Positions 1-10,252 of a DNA stretch of 64,000 nucleotides are shown piece after piece. Origin of the DNA: Coccinella septempunctata (taxonomy: Eukaryota; Arthropoda; Insecta; Coleoptera; Coccinellidae); assembly GCF_907165205.1 (NCBI RefSeq), contig NC_058193.1, positions 21,155,521-21,219,520 of the forward strand. Direction: 5' to 3'. Within the stretch, counting starts at the first letter, position 1. The number at the start of each line of letters is the position of its first letter. Position numbers and translations under genes: made by a program. The notes beneath the pieces are model-generated. The model made no database searches, was not told the DNA's origin, and saw nothing but the letters and a program-made list of their open reading frames with translations.

Positions 1-5
1 CCACT

Positions 6-500
6 GTGCCGTGTAAATACGTTAAATCCAATACAACCCAATTTGGGGGAAATAAAACACCCGTTACGAAACCAAGCGGCGAAAAAGAAGAAGATGATCA
101 ACGAAAAGGTCAACCCAAAGGTAACAGTACACCTGGGAACACACGAACGAAGCATAAAGATAAAAAATCTATTAGTAATCTAGTTACAGGCAGTGGAAAA
201 GCAACCACAACTTTTGCGAGCGCTCTACAACGGGCTTGGATTTATGTGGGAAGAGTCAATAAAGTTGTCAAAGAGGAAGATATTGACCAGTATTTAAGGA
301 ATATTTATCCATCCGAAACATTCATTGTGGGAAAGCTTCCTACTAGAGAGGAATCACATAGTATCGCTTTCAAAGTGGGTGCTAATAGGTCTCTAATGGA
401 GAGTTTGTACAGAGCAGAGAATTGGCCGGAGGGTTTGCATATAAAGCGATTTCAGTTTTTTTCGAGGAGAAAGAAAACTCCAAACTCCATGAATCATTAA
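6..500 (+). CDS. LINE ORF1 protein, C-terminal part
   Basis: The frame is open to the TAA at 498-500 and probably continues upstream of the window, so the ATG at 6 need not be the true start. The first 70 residues are rich in Lys, Thr, Ser and Gly and look disordered. The last 90 form a compact domain beginning AWIYVGRVNK and ending WPEGLHIKRFQFFSRRK. A domain of this pattern (YVGRV, then F-KVG, then WPEG-RRF-F) is usual at the C-terminus of ORF1 proteins of insect LINEs, where it is thought to help bind element RNA. The ORF2 frame overlaps its end by 79 bases in the -1 phase, and a run of seven T lies in the overlap (456-462). ORF1 function is inferred from family resemblance only. Confidence 0.65.
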   Translation: MPCKYVKSNTTQFGGNKTPVTKPSGEKEEDDQRKGQPKGNSTPGNTRTKHKDKKSISNLVTGSGKATTTFASALQRAWIYVGRVNKVVKEEDIDQYLRNIYPSETFIVGKLPTREESHSIAFKVGANRSLMESLYRAENWPEGLHIKRFQFFSRRKKTPNSMNH

Positions 501-2701
501 ATGATAAAAGATTTCTTAAAGTTCTTAATATTAATATACGGTGCTTATCGAATAAAATCGAGTTGCTCTCGGAAGTTCTCGTTGAAGGATTCTATGATTT
601 CATTGGCATCACAGAGCACTGGATGAGAGATGAAGACTTGAAGAAAATAAACATACCAGGTTTTAAAATCGCTGACTCTTTTTCGAGAAAACAACACATC
701 CACGGGGGATGCATGATACTGACTAGGAAGGATTTGGACTGTGAACCTGTGGAAGGGATTAGTGAACTTTCTATTGAAATGGAGGTAGAACTGTCAGCAA
801 TCGCTGTCCTAAAAATCAAAACCGTTATTATTTGTATATATAGACCAGGAGGAACCATAGATACCTTGGTATCAGTGTTAGATGATGCGTTAGGCAAGAT
901 TGATGTTGATAATTTTGGCAATGTCATTCTGCTGGGTGACTTGAATATAGATTTTATGAAAAACAGTGTGGCCAAGAGAATGTTAGAGGATGTGGTTGCG
1001 TCTTATGGATTGTGGACGTGCTTTGACGAGCCATCCCGGGTTACAGAGAAATCCTCGACCTGTATTGATAATATATTTTGCAACTACAAAACAGATGAAG
1101 TGACGCGCCAGATAGTTTGTCATCATATTTCAGACCACAACAGATCTCAGGTTCTCCTAATTCCAGCTTCAGTGGAACCTGAAAAAACGGTATTAAACAA
1201 AGTCAGAATCATAAATGAGAGAAATACTTACCATTTCAGAGAAAAACTAGCACGAGAGGACTGGAATTGTGTTATCTGTTCTGATGATGCTCAGGAAGCA
1301 TTCACGCAGTTTCATGATAGATTTATGACACTGTTCAATGAAAGTTTTCCTGAAAAAATAATGAGAGTTGGCAAAAGAAAAAAAAAACAAAATCTTAGTC
1401 CTCAACTGAAGAAGTTGAAGAATCAGATGGAGGCTGCTCATACAAGGGCTATGGTAAAAAGAGATGAGGATTCCTTCAAGTTTTACAGAATCCTTAAGGA
1501 AAAATATAGAACAGAACTAACTGAGTATTCGAAAGCAAAAGACAGGAATCGAATAGAAAATGCTGACAACAAAATGAAGGCAATATGGGAAGTTATAAAT
1601 TCGAAAATAAAAAAATCCAACACAGAGAGTTCGAAAGGGCCAACATCTGAGAAACTTAGTGAATTTTTTGAGCAATGCAGTGCAAGAGTTGATATGGGCG
1701 GTGCAGATAGTCTGCCTGACATGGGTCGAAGGATCATTCAAATTGTGTCAAAAATGAAGAAAAAATCCTCAAAAGACATATACGGAATGTCAGTGACCCT
1801 ACTAAAAGAAAATATTGATATCATCGCTAACGTATTAAGTGTGCTAATAAATAGATGCTTCAGTCAGGGAATCTTTCCACGTGAATTGAAAACAACGAGG
1901 ATAGTACCGATTCATAAGAAGGGGGATAGAATGAATTGCGGGAATTACAGACCTATTTCAATTATACCGGCAATGGGAAAAATAATGGAAACCCTAATAA
2001 AGGTCAGGCTGTGTGGATATTTCGAATCTCAGTCGATCATCTCTAAACATCAGCATGGCTACCAAAGGAGGAAGTCAACTATTACACTTATGATGGAAGT
2101 CGTCGATTATATTATGGATGCATTTGAAAATTTTGAGGAGGCCCTTTTGGTGTGTGTTGACCTCAGTAAGGCTTTCGACACAGTCGACCACGAGAGTCTT
2201 TTGAGAAAGTTGGAATGGTATGGTGTTAGGGGCCCTATTTTGAAGCTGCTTGAGTCCTATCTGGAAGAAATCCTGTGGGGGGCTTCTCCTGGAATGCATA
2301 GAGTCTTTCTTAAACAAAAACGAGCATTAAGATCAATCGCTGGAATTCCAAATACTCAAAGTTGCAGAAGTGTATTTAGGGATTATGGAATATTAACTCT
2401 GCCAAGTCATTTTATGTTGGAAGCCTTGTGCATTGTACATCTACGAAGAGAAGAATTTTTGAAGCATGGCGACGTCCATGGATATTCTACCAGAAATGCA
2501 CACAAATATGAGGTCCCAAAATGTAGATTGAGGAAAACCCAAGAATCTGTCGAATTTGTAGGACTCAAACTGTTCAATAAATTGCCTGAAATAATAAAAA
2601 AATTGAAATATAATAAATTCAGAAATGAAGTCAAACATTTTTTCAGGCAAAATGTTTTTTATAGTGTGGAAGAGTACTTACGCTTTGAATACGTTGGTTA
2701 G
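422..2701 (+). pseudogene. LINE ORF2: endonuclease plus reverse transcriptase, RT core deleted in frame
   Basis: A 759-residue frame. Residues about 30-240 form an APE-type endonuclease (VLNINIRCLSNK at the start, ITEHW, LLGDLNIDF, and SDHN near the end), which would nick target DNA. Reverse transcriptase motifs follow from about residue 490: RIVPIHKKGD, NYRPISIIP, HQHGYQ, and motif A DLSKAFD near residue 580 with the first catalytic Asp. After LLESYLEE (about residue 612, nt 2265) the frame jumps straight to a C-terminal region (ILWGASPGMHRVFLKQKRALRSIAG and onward) that normally lies roughly 200 residues further on. The segment carrying the GVPQGSVL motif and the catalytic YADD box is therefore missing, yet the frame stays open. 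The protein cannot be an active polymerase. The start codon is uncertain; 422 is the first in-frame ATG, inside ORF1. Confidence 0.85.
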
Positions 2702-2893
2702 TTCTAAATAAACTGTATAATTCGTAAATTATGTGTCAATTGTTGATCTAGATTTGTTATGTTAGGTGATATGTCTTATAGGTGTAATTTTAGATGACTT
2801 ACCTTGTGATATGTGTTATAGATTTAATTTTAGATGACTTACCTTGTATGAGTTGAAGGTTTCTTTGTACAATATACAATATACAATATAAAA

Positions 2894-3140
2894 TAACGAA
2901 TTCTTTGAAACAATGACAATAGCAATTACGAACATCACAAAACCGGACTTTGCACAACACAAACACAGCATGTAGAGAAGAGTATTGATTTTTTCCATCC
3001 ATATTTAGTCTAAACACTAGCTAGTTATCCAAACTGCTCTAGTTATCTGATTCTCATTGGATACACCAATTGTTGCAACGTAGTAATACCACTTTCTTCA
3101 TCGTTTATTTTTTTCAGGATATATTGTTGCATCGTGTGGT
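2894..3140. other. AT-rich spacer, nothing recognised
   Basis: Only short unrelated frames on both strands. No motif, repeat pair or splice-like structure stood out. Confidence 0.5.
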
Positions 3141-3141
3141 A

Positions 3142-3404
3142 CAGATATCTCATAGACATATAGACATGGACTGTGCCTTTCCTTTATATCTATGCATGAA
3201 ATACGGTCAAAAAAACTGATAGAGAGAAACGCTCGTCGGGCATGCAGTTGTCTATTTCTAGAATTTTGATTGGTCCACACTCACCTCTATGTGAACAAAA
3301 AAGAGACAGGTAAATGCCCGACGATCATTTCCCTCTTTCAATAAAAAAGACATTTTCATGCTGACATTGCTCAGTCCATATCTCTATGTCTATGAGATAT
3401 CTCA
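3142..3404. mobile_element. MITE of about 263 bp with 30-bp terminal inverted repeats
   Basis: The left end AGATATCTCATAGACATA (about 3143) reappears inverted at the right end (about 3372-3403, TATGTCTATGAGATATCT), and the match continues inward for about 30 bp with two or three differences. A second inverted pair lies inside (GTCGGGCAT near 3235 and ATGCCCGAC near 3315). No coding capacity. It looks like a non-autonomous DNA transposon. I could not define a target duplication because the end is itself partly palindromic. Confidence 0.6.
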
Positions 3405-4960
3405 AAAACTTAATCATTGAACAAGATTAAATGTAAGGGCATAAGGAATCGGACGCAGAGAAAATATATGGAAACCAAAACATTAATGAATAACACAGAA
3501 TGAAAATTATACCCAATATTCTTTGATTTAGGACTTCCATATCTAAGATGTCTAAAACACTGGTGTGGGCACTTGTCACTTTTTGCAAGCATCAACATTT
3601 CAGAAAATCGGGTATATGGGATTAGTTTCGTGGCGGCGCCACCATGTCATTTGCTTCGTTCTATCCTTGTTATACCAAAAGAAGTCCAATGATACTCTTT
3701 CGTTTTATTTTGTTTTGCATTCCTATAGAATGTCGATCAACTAGTTCACAATATGAACTGGCCCATTTTGCCAGCTGTTAAGGAATATTTGTGATTTAGG
3801 TACAGTTTAATTTTCGTTGTAAAATCAAATCTGTCAATATTTCAACACTATCGAATAAGGGTTCGAAGGAGGATTTACTGTTCTTCTTCAAGATAATTTC
3901 TGTTTGACAACTTAAATTTCGTGAGGGGGGTAATTCAATATGATTTAAATAGAACACAGTTGATTGGTCAAATATCCAATATATTCAGTTGACGGAAAGG
4001 GAATTGTTCTACACCCCTTTCGCGAAACTAATAAATTTTCAAACACCAATAATAGCTTATAATTACAACATATTCGTAAGTCGTTTGGTATTTCTATGTC
4101 TTATTCAAATTATTTTCAAATATCAATTTACAATGCTCTGTCAAATTTTAAACAGCGCCACCTACAGCGGGAAAAACGAAACTGATTCCATATCCCCACG
4201 AAATTAAAAACAAAATCGAATCAGTGAATACACCAGAGTTTTAGACATCTTATCCATATCCTTCATATTTCCAAATCGCCATTTCTGTGCAATAGTGAAA
4301 TAAATTTTCACACACAATGCCCATCTATTTCGATGATTTTCTGTTACAGTATTGTCCCTTAGTGCTGAAAAAATCCTTTACATTCAGTCAATATATACGT
4401 TTTCAACGGCCAATATAACTAGAAATATTTCAGTAGATCAAATAAACGCGAGCCATGCTTCAGAATAATAGAACCTCGTTATAATGATTCGTTATAGAGC
4501 ACCCTCATAATTCGAAAATAAAAAGCAGTTGGTCAGCAAGTACATGCACAACGAAAACGTAGGCAGTAATTAGACTAAAAGGAACACCTTTCGATGGGTA
4601 TCGCCTTTATTACACAACACCTGAATCGAATTTATCGCCAAGTATGGAGATGGAGTGGTTTTAATCAGAAAGAATATTGAGAAGGTTGATATACAATAGT
4701 TGAATAGTTTCATTGAGCTATACATAACCCCTGACCAAATTCAAAGTTGTATTGAAAGCTACGTAGACAGAATGATGATCAATGAATGAATGAATGAATG
4801 AATGAATAAATGAATCATACTCCGAGTAGTTCAATCAGAGCATTGAATTGAACTTCAAAATAAAATTTGTTGCGCCCACTCTTATTATATTTCCTTGAGA
4901 GAATTCGTAGCACAGGACAGATATAGCTGAAATATAAATAAAAATTTCAAGCATGTTGTT
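3405..4960. other. Intergenic stretch with one tetranucleotide repeat
   Basis: No supported gene. The only clear structure is a (AATG)n run at 4781-4815. Frames in this stretch are short and have no recognisable motif. Confidence 0.5.
4781..4815. repeat. (AATG)n microsatellite
   Basis: About eight tandem AATG units with one interruption (AATA) near the right end. Confidence 0.9.
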
Positions 4961-5090
4961 GTTACCCTAAAAAAAGCTTCGTGAAGCTGAAAATTTCATA
5001 TAACCTGATTTGTTTCAAATATAACACCCTGTATTTGATTTTCCTAATCGGTAGAGCTCTTTCTTCTGATTTCAAATATTTAATTTTTAT
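4960..5090. repeat. Left arm of an inverted repeat, containing a CACCCTGTA end
   Basis: Contains ATAACCTGATTTG, then AACACCCTGTA (ends 5032), then CTAATCGGTAGAGCTC and TTCTTCTGATTTC. The last two blocks recur inverted at about 6171-6203, and a looser match to the first lies at about 6225-6245. The two arms bracket two other elements (5122-5411 and 5474-6162). It probably represents the flanks of an older element or an inverted duplication. Confidence 0.5.
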
Positions 5091-5121
5091 TGGGGTTATA
5101 TAGATTATTTCGTCCAAATGT

Positions 5122-5411
5122 AAGGCGTTCTACGCCACACGATATTAGCCATGGAAAATAAATCAATTAAATTGTTTTGTTTGATATTGACACTACTTTT
5201 TCTTTTTATCCATAATTCCATAATTGATGTATCAATAGTAATATATTCTTGAGGTAGATTGTGTCAGGACCTAAGCAAAACCAATGTTTGGCGCGTCGTG
5301 AGTATAAGCGACTTAAATTTCATTATAAACACTAAGAAATGTCAATGTCAAACAAAACAATTTGATTGTTTTATCATGCATGTTTACTGTCTTGTGGCGT
5401 TCTGCCTTAGA
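5122..5411. mobile_element. MITE of about 290 bp, TIR begins TAAGGC
   Basis: The left end TAAGGCGTTCTACGCCACA and the inverted right end TAAGGCAGAACGCCACA match over most of 20 bp. A second, inner inverted pair (CAATTAAATTGTTTTGTTTG near 5164; the match lies near 5345-5370) adds about 30 bp of arm. No coding frame. It is likely a non-autonomous DNA transposon of unknown superfamily. Confidence 0.55.
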
Positions 5412-5473
5412 TATAGATGAAAAATCTATATTTTTCGAAAACTAACAGAGATAACACCCATAAAGTATCTATA

Positions 5474-6162
5474 TATAGGGTGGAATATTGACTCGTACAA
5501 ATATTTTAACAGTAGATTGTTGAGGTCAAAAGGAACACTTATTTTCTATACAATTTTTTCCGAGTCGGCTCGGTTCAAAAGATACAGGCTGTTGCAAAAC
5601 CATAAAAAAATATTATTTTTACTTTTACCTCACAAACGGTTTTATCGAATGAAATGAATTTCGGAATATAGTTTGTCATTTATTTGATGACCCTTTTTCG
5701 TATACAAAATATCAACTACGTGTCTCAGTTTTCTCATTATGGCCATTACGTACCATAAAAATACCAAGAATTCAAAGAACTCTTGAAACTAAGTTGGACG
5801 TTATATAATGAATATTTGAACGTTTTGTAAAATTAGAGTGTTCATATTTACTCGTACAATGCGCCGTTTTCGAGTAATTTGATGTTAAAAAATAAAAAAT
5901 ATCTGTGATATTCGGAAAATTGGGTACTTTGGCTGAATGCAACTCTGTTTAAAAGATTTACAGATGCATAGTGTCATAGATTTAACTTGTTATTCTGAAG
6001 GGAATTTTGTTTTTCCAGGGGTGGTATAGCTCATTATGTAAGCAATTGCTATACTTTCTTATCAGGGCCGAATCGGACAAAATGTTATAGTAAAAAAGTG
6101 TTTCTCTTGACCTCAAAAATCTACTGTTAGAATATTTGTACGAGTCAAATACTCACTCTGTA
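5474..6162. mobile_element. TIR element family A, copy 1 (about 690 bp)
   Basis: The left end reads AGGGTGGAATATTGACTCG, then a region ending TTGAGGTCAAAAGGAACAC. The right end is its inverted counterpart (GACCTCAAAAATCTACTG, TTTGTACGAGTCAAATACTC, ACTCTGTA). The arms run about 70 bp. Inside are recognisable blocks shared with the other copies: ATCGAATGAAATGAATTTCG, TTTCTCATTATGGCCATTAC, CGTTTTCGAGTAATTTGATG. It has no coding frame. Five further full or partial copies lie in the window. Confidence 0.75.
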
Positions 6163-6391
6163 TATTTGAAATCAGAAGAAAGCTCTAACGATTAGAAGAA
6201 TAAAGTACAAGGCTTTCCATTTAAAAAATACCAGGTTACATAAAATTTTCACGTTTACGATAGTATTTGTATTTCCTTTCACAGAATTCTGAATGCTCAT
6301 AAAAAATACTTCATATGTGCCCATTTAAACGTTTTTGTAACACCAATATTAACTCAGATAGCTATTGAGTAAAATATAAACAATCACCCTG

Positions 6392-6690
6392 TACAGGGTG
6401 GGCAAATTTCGATGTTTTAGCACTACAGTTTTCAAACCAGAGGAGATACACAAAATCTGATACCCCATTCTCGTCCTCTTTTTTTGAGAAACTAACCATA
6501 GTAGTAGTAATTTTTGGCCACTTTCTTTTGTTTTCGAGTTATAAGCAAAAATTGAAAAAATGGCGATATCGAAATAAATTTATATCTCCGCTAATACTGA
6601 TGATAGAGCTCTGAAATTGAAACATTATACAGGCCTTTTTTACGTAGAATCCAGTGGCGTGCTCGCCTTTTTAGCAGAATTTTTAATTAC
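6392..6690. mobile_element. Start of a TACAGGGTGGGCAAA element, right end not found
   Basis: CACCCTGTA (6385-6393) and TACAGGGTG (6392-6400) abut and share a single TA, as if one element ended where another began. The sequence to the right, TACAGGGTGGGCAAATTTCG, resembles the end of the element at 51305. The other end was not found within 300 bp, so its extent is uncertain. Confidence 0.45.
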
Positions 6691-7129
6691 GAAGCTATGA
6701 CCCAATTATTCCATGTAGTTGACTATATGATGATAATTTTGTGGTTATTATTCAGACGAGAAAATTTTCCTATTCATGTTGAAAAATTAATACGTTCTGT
6801 CTGCTGCATTTCGAAGCTTTCGAACTCATGTTCTAATAGTCGCCTTAATTCGCAACAACCAGAACTGAAACAATCGACGTATCATACATATGAATTATAT
6901 TTCGAGTGGTAGCAATTAGTATGTAGCAATTTGATGAAATTGTAGTCAATGAATGTGAAAAGAAGCAAGCTAGAATTTATATTCAACATTGTAATTTATA
7001 GTGCGTGGCAGATATTCTTTGAAAAAATTATTTGAATATACGATGATTATGGTTTCAGTACACTACTTCTTGTATATGGGAAAGGGTCGCAATTTAATAA
7101 CACTATTCAACAAGGGTTCGCCCACCTAA
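6691..7129. other. AT-rich spacer, nothing recognised
   Basis: A 71-codon frame starts at 6697 but has no family resemblance and ordinary AT-rich codons. I treat it as chance. Confidence 0.45.
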
Positions 7130-7570
7130 GAGATTTATATGTATTTGGGATTTGGGATGCAACATGTCCTTAAAGCCCGTTTGCAACAGCCGAGAATTCT
7201 CTGGAGAATTCTCTACAAAATTCTCGCAAGAAAACGACAGAGATTATTTTGTATGCAACTGAACAAAGAATTCTACCGAAAGTGCGTATGCAACGGTATA
7301 GAATTCACGGCGCATGAATTTTCGAGCAAATTCTCTAGAGAATTCTCGGCTGTTGCAAACGGGCTTAAAAATACACTTTTTGCAATCACATATTAATTTC
7401 TTTCCACAAAATATGGGAGCCGTAAGTGACGAGCATGGAGAGCGATTCCATCAAGACATCGCGAAAAACGCTACCAAGGCAAAGGGGAACCCTCTATGCT
7501 TGCTGATTATTGTTGGTCCATCGTTAGAGAAATACTGGAGTCGTCCTACAGCAAAAAAGACAAAAGATCT
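7130..7570 (+). pseudogene. Relic of a repeated arthropod coding family (SDEHGERFHQDI), split by a MITE and frameshifted
   Basis: If the MITE at 7174-7365 and one TAA duplicate are skipped, the reading ...LGCNMSL joins directly to KIHFLQSHINFFPQNMG and then SDEHGERFHQDIA. Near 7460 the frame shifts, and KRYQGKG, MLADYCWSIVRE and SSYSKKDKRSKR follow in another phase up to about 7565. From memory, proteins with the string SDEHGERFHQDI followed by RYQG and MLADYCW are scattered in many copies through arthropod genomes. Their origin (mobile element or otherwise) and function are not known to me. The copy here is dead: it has a MITE inside the reading frame and at least one frameshift, and no start or upstream exon is visible. 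Confidence 0.6.
7174..7365. mobile_element. PIF/Harbinger-like MITE family F, copy 1 (192 bp, TSD TAA)
   Basis: Ends AGCCCGTTTGCAACAGCCGA and its inverted form at the right end, extending about 35 bp through GAGAATTCTCTAGAGAATT. It is flanked by TAA on both sides (7171-7173 and 7366-7368). A 3-bp target of TAA/TTA type and a GC-rich TIR tip fit PIF/Harbinger non-autonomous elements. It sits inside the coding relic described at 7130-7570. Confidence 0.8.
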
Positions 7571-7599
7571 AAGCGATCGGAATCTTTTACACCATTGCA

Positions 7600-8480
7600 A
7601 ATATTATAATGCATTGTTTTTGTTAAAAAACATGAATATAATTATTAAAAAAACAAGAGCTAACTCCCACTTTTTATTTATCGTGCGTTTATACCTTGGC
7701 TACGAAGATTAAAAATATATATATTTTCCTTAGGTGGGAGAACAAAGCTATAATTTTGTCGATCAGTGATAATCAACAATTTCGAAAGGAAGAGTTTCTC
7801 GAATAGTCAACACAATTCACATATTATCTTTCAGTGTGATGCGTTTTCACAATATGAATTCAATAAATCACGAATTGTCAGCATAAAATAAATCTAATAA
7901 AGAAAAATTTGGCTTATCTACGGTCGGCCATGATTTATAACAATCATCTGTTCAGTTATACAGGTTGATTCGTTTAGGGTGGCGACCAAAATTGAAAATA
8001 CATATTCCAATTTTAGGAACGACCAAAGATATAAGTTTGCGGTTTTGACTAAGTACCTAATACTATTTAGAATTATGTCAGTAGGTCGAAATAAATAATG
8101 AAAAATATTGATGAATAATTTTCGTACCTATACTTCGCTGCAATCGATGGCTTTTTGAACAGAGGATTCCAATTTGTCAGCTGCTTATATGGACAATTCG
8201 ATTCCTGGATATATGTCAGTACAAAATTCAAAGTTGAGCTAATTTTGTCATCGACCGTTTCCGGTCATGAAATGTTCAATTATATTTCGAAAGCGAAACC
8301 TGAGTTAACCATTAATTTGGTCAAATTTTGGAGTGCATGGAAACAGGTGGTCGGCCTCATTCGACGTAGAACTTGGGGCAATACAACTCTTATATATGAA
8401 GAGGAAAAATCTCGTTCCAAGTAATAATCTATTTTGGGAAATTTCGGTCCAAAGAACAAACATAAACAAACTATTCTTTC
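7600..8480. other. AT-rich spacer, nothing recognised
   Basis: An 89-codon frame at 8155-8424 overlaps others on both strands and has no recognisable motif. I see no supported feature. Confidence 0.45.
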
Positions 8481-8481
8481 A

Positions 8482-8519
8482 CGACGTTTCGGCACTTTAT
8501 TGTGCCTTCTTCAGGCTTA
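8482..8519 (-). other. CTGAAGA-hairpin-GAAACG motif (hammerhead-like core)
   Basis: Read on the minus strand: CTGAAGA, then A, then GGCAC, a six-base loop, GTGCC, then GAAACGTC. The order CUGANGA, hairpin, GAAA is that of a hammerhead ribozyme core with a 5-bp helix II. An extra A sits between the first box and the helix, and stems I and III are not evident. It is therefore only core-like. The same design occurs at 32605. Confidence 0.35.
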
Positions 8520-8759
8520 AATGAAAAATCAACTTTTATATATGTCACTTTTACCATTACCAACAATATTCGAAGTTGTTTCCGAAGAATCAATATTGAA
8601 GCGAAAATTTTTCAATATCAATAAGAATTGCCTAAAATTCTGCGCTCTACAGCTTTTATGATATGTGCTCAGTGCTGATTTCTTGGCGAGATATGAGTTT
8701 CTCAGATCAGTAGTTTGGTAAGAAAACAGGTATAATTTCCTGATCGTCTAATTTTATTA

Positions 8760-9050
8760 TACAGGGTGACTGGTGACAGTGGTGACGTAAAGGGCAACGG
8801 CTAAGTGGAAATAGAGGACCTCAAACTGAATTAGAATTTGGGTTTCAAATGTCCCATAAGGGTATTCGTTTCCGAGATATAGGGTGATTTATGAAAAAAT
8901 GCTAAATCTATTAACTCCCATATCTTAGTTAATATGGTGAAATTTTGGCTGACATTTCACAAGCTTCTTCCTATAGGCATTCACCGTCAGCACAAGAAAA
9001 AAAATTGAAAAAATTGCAGGCCTGTATTCAAAAATTTCAATTCACTTGTC
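8760..9050. mobile_element. Start of a TACAGGGTGACTGG element, right end not found
   Basis: Begins TACAGGGTGACTGGTGACAG. A CACCCTGTA end is not seen before the LINE fragment that starts about 9055, so this copy is probably truncated by that insertion. Confidence 0.4.
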
Positions 9051-9054
9051 AGGT

Positions 9055-9632
9055 GTGAAATAACACACGGTATATAAGATAAAATAAATTCAAATAGCAT
9101 AACCACAGCAAAAAAGGCAATATCCTGTCTCAACGGCATATTATGGAATAAAAATATAACTAAAAGAAGAAAGTTCAACATTTATGAAACCTTAGTGAAA
9201 AGCAGTCTATTGTATGGGTCAGAGAATTGGAGACTAACTGAAAAATATAAGAGAAAATTGGAAGCAGTTGAAATGGACGCAATGAGAAGATCGCTCAGGA
9301 TATCAAGGAGGGAAAGAATCAGAAATGAGACCGTTAGAGAAATGATGGGTATTGAAGGAACCCTAATGGATGACATCGAGAAAAGACAGCTGATATGGTA
9401 CGGCCACATACAACGTATGTCAGAAACGAGACTCCCAAAGCAAGTAATGAACTGGCAGCCCGCAGAACGTAGGAAGAGAGGAAGACCAAAGACCAGTTGG
9501 AAACAGGGCGTCGTTAAAGCTATGAGCACAAGAAACTTGCAAGAACTGGACTGGGAGGATAGAAGAAGATGGAGGCAGGGCGTCGGACAACGTCGGAAGA
9601 CGTTCTGAACCGGCATATATATATATATAAAT
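9055..9632 (+). mobile_element. 5'-truncated LINE insertion (RTE-like) ending in (TA)n
   Basis: Coding sequence for the C-terminal part of a reverse transcriptase is followed within a few bases of the stop by (TA)n at about 9615-9630. A very short 3' UTR ending in a simple repeat, together with the RT C-terminal region, fits RTE-like LINEs. The 5' border near 9055 is set by the loss of recognisable coding sequence. Confidence 0.6.
9078..9608 (+). pseudogene. LINE reverse transcriptase, C-terminal fragment
   Basis: The frame is open from 9078, just after a TAA, to the TGA at 9606-9608, so translation would have to come from an upstream part that is missing. Visible blocks: TTAKKAISCLNGILWNK, YETLVKSSLLYGSENW (the post-catalytic LLYG-E-W region common to RTE/CR1 polymerases), RKLEAVEMDAMRRSLR, LIWYGHIQRM, LPKQVMNW and a basic tail KRGRPKTSW. 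The palm with its YADD box is not present, so this is a 5'-truncated dead copy. The frame is intact over 177 codons, which suggests a fairly recent insertion. Confidence 0.75.
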
Positions 9633-9639
9633 TCAAATA

Positions 9640-10250
9640 GAAATTTGAGAAGAGCGAAAAAAACTGATGGAAGATCTGATTTTGTTTGAATGGCAGAAAT
9701 TTCCTATTGTTTTTATGATATGTTGAAATCAGAATATTACAATAAAAAATGAATGAAAAATCAGCATCGCTCCAATATCAACAGTTTTAACGATTTACGT
9801 ACCCATTCTCTTGAATAGAGATCATTATTGAGGTGGTGTGATATTTTTTCGATAGTTGTCTGTCCAATTAATTCTTACGGTTGGTATCATTGTCGGTCTC
9901 TTGTGATTGCATTGTTGAGTGTTCCTACGGAATGTTTGGTCTTTTTATCTTTGAAGAAAAAGGAATATTATACCTCTGATACGTCGGCAAATTGAATAAA
10001 ATTTGACAGCTGAAATTAAAGTGGAAATTCCTGATAAGTTGTTTCACTTGATCATTTTCATGGATGAAAATCGAGCTGATTCCTGAAAAGGAAATTCAAG
10101 GAGGTGTCACTAATACCCCCATTCCCCATTCAAAGTCTTGGGGTTCTAGCGTCCCCTCTTAGAGTGTTGTATTTTCAAGAACTTTAAATACGGCAAAATG
10201 TGTCCCCTACTACGAACATCAATGAACGTATTACGAGAATTTATTGAAAA
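9640..10250. other. AT-rich spacer, nothing recognised
   Basis: No inverted repeat, motif or long frame found. Confidence 0.45.
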
Positions 10251-10252
10251 AT

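Larger units (their letters stand above)
1..2893 (+). mobile_element. Non-LTR retrotransposon (LINE, CR1/Jockey group), 5'-incomplete and internally deleted
   Basis: The segment holds two overlapping reading frames in the order typical of LINEs: ORF1 (to 500) and ORF2 with endonuclease and reverse transcriptase (422-2701). A 3' untranslated part follows that contains a roughly 41-bp sequence twice in direct order (about 2763-2847). It ends in a short microsatellite-like tail (CAATATA repeated, about 2869-2893) rather than a long poly(A). Short-repeat tails are known from CR1-like LINEs, while Jockey elements usually end in poly(A), so I favour CR1-like without being sure. The 5' end lies outside the window. 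No target duplication can be checked. Confidence 0.85.

Noticed and set aside
592..2650. Minus-strand frames opposite the LINE ORF2
   Set aside because: Shadows of the ORF2 coding sequence with no motifs of their own.
9182..9616. 144-codon minus-strand frame
   Set aside because: It lies exactly opposite the LINE reverse transcriptase fragment, whose plus-strand reading shows clear family blocks.
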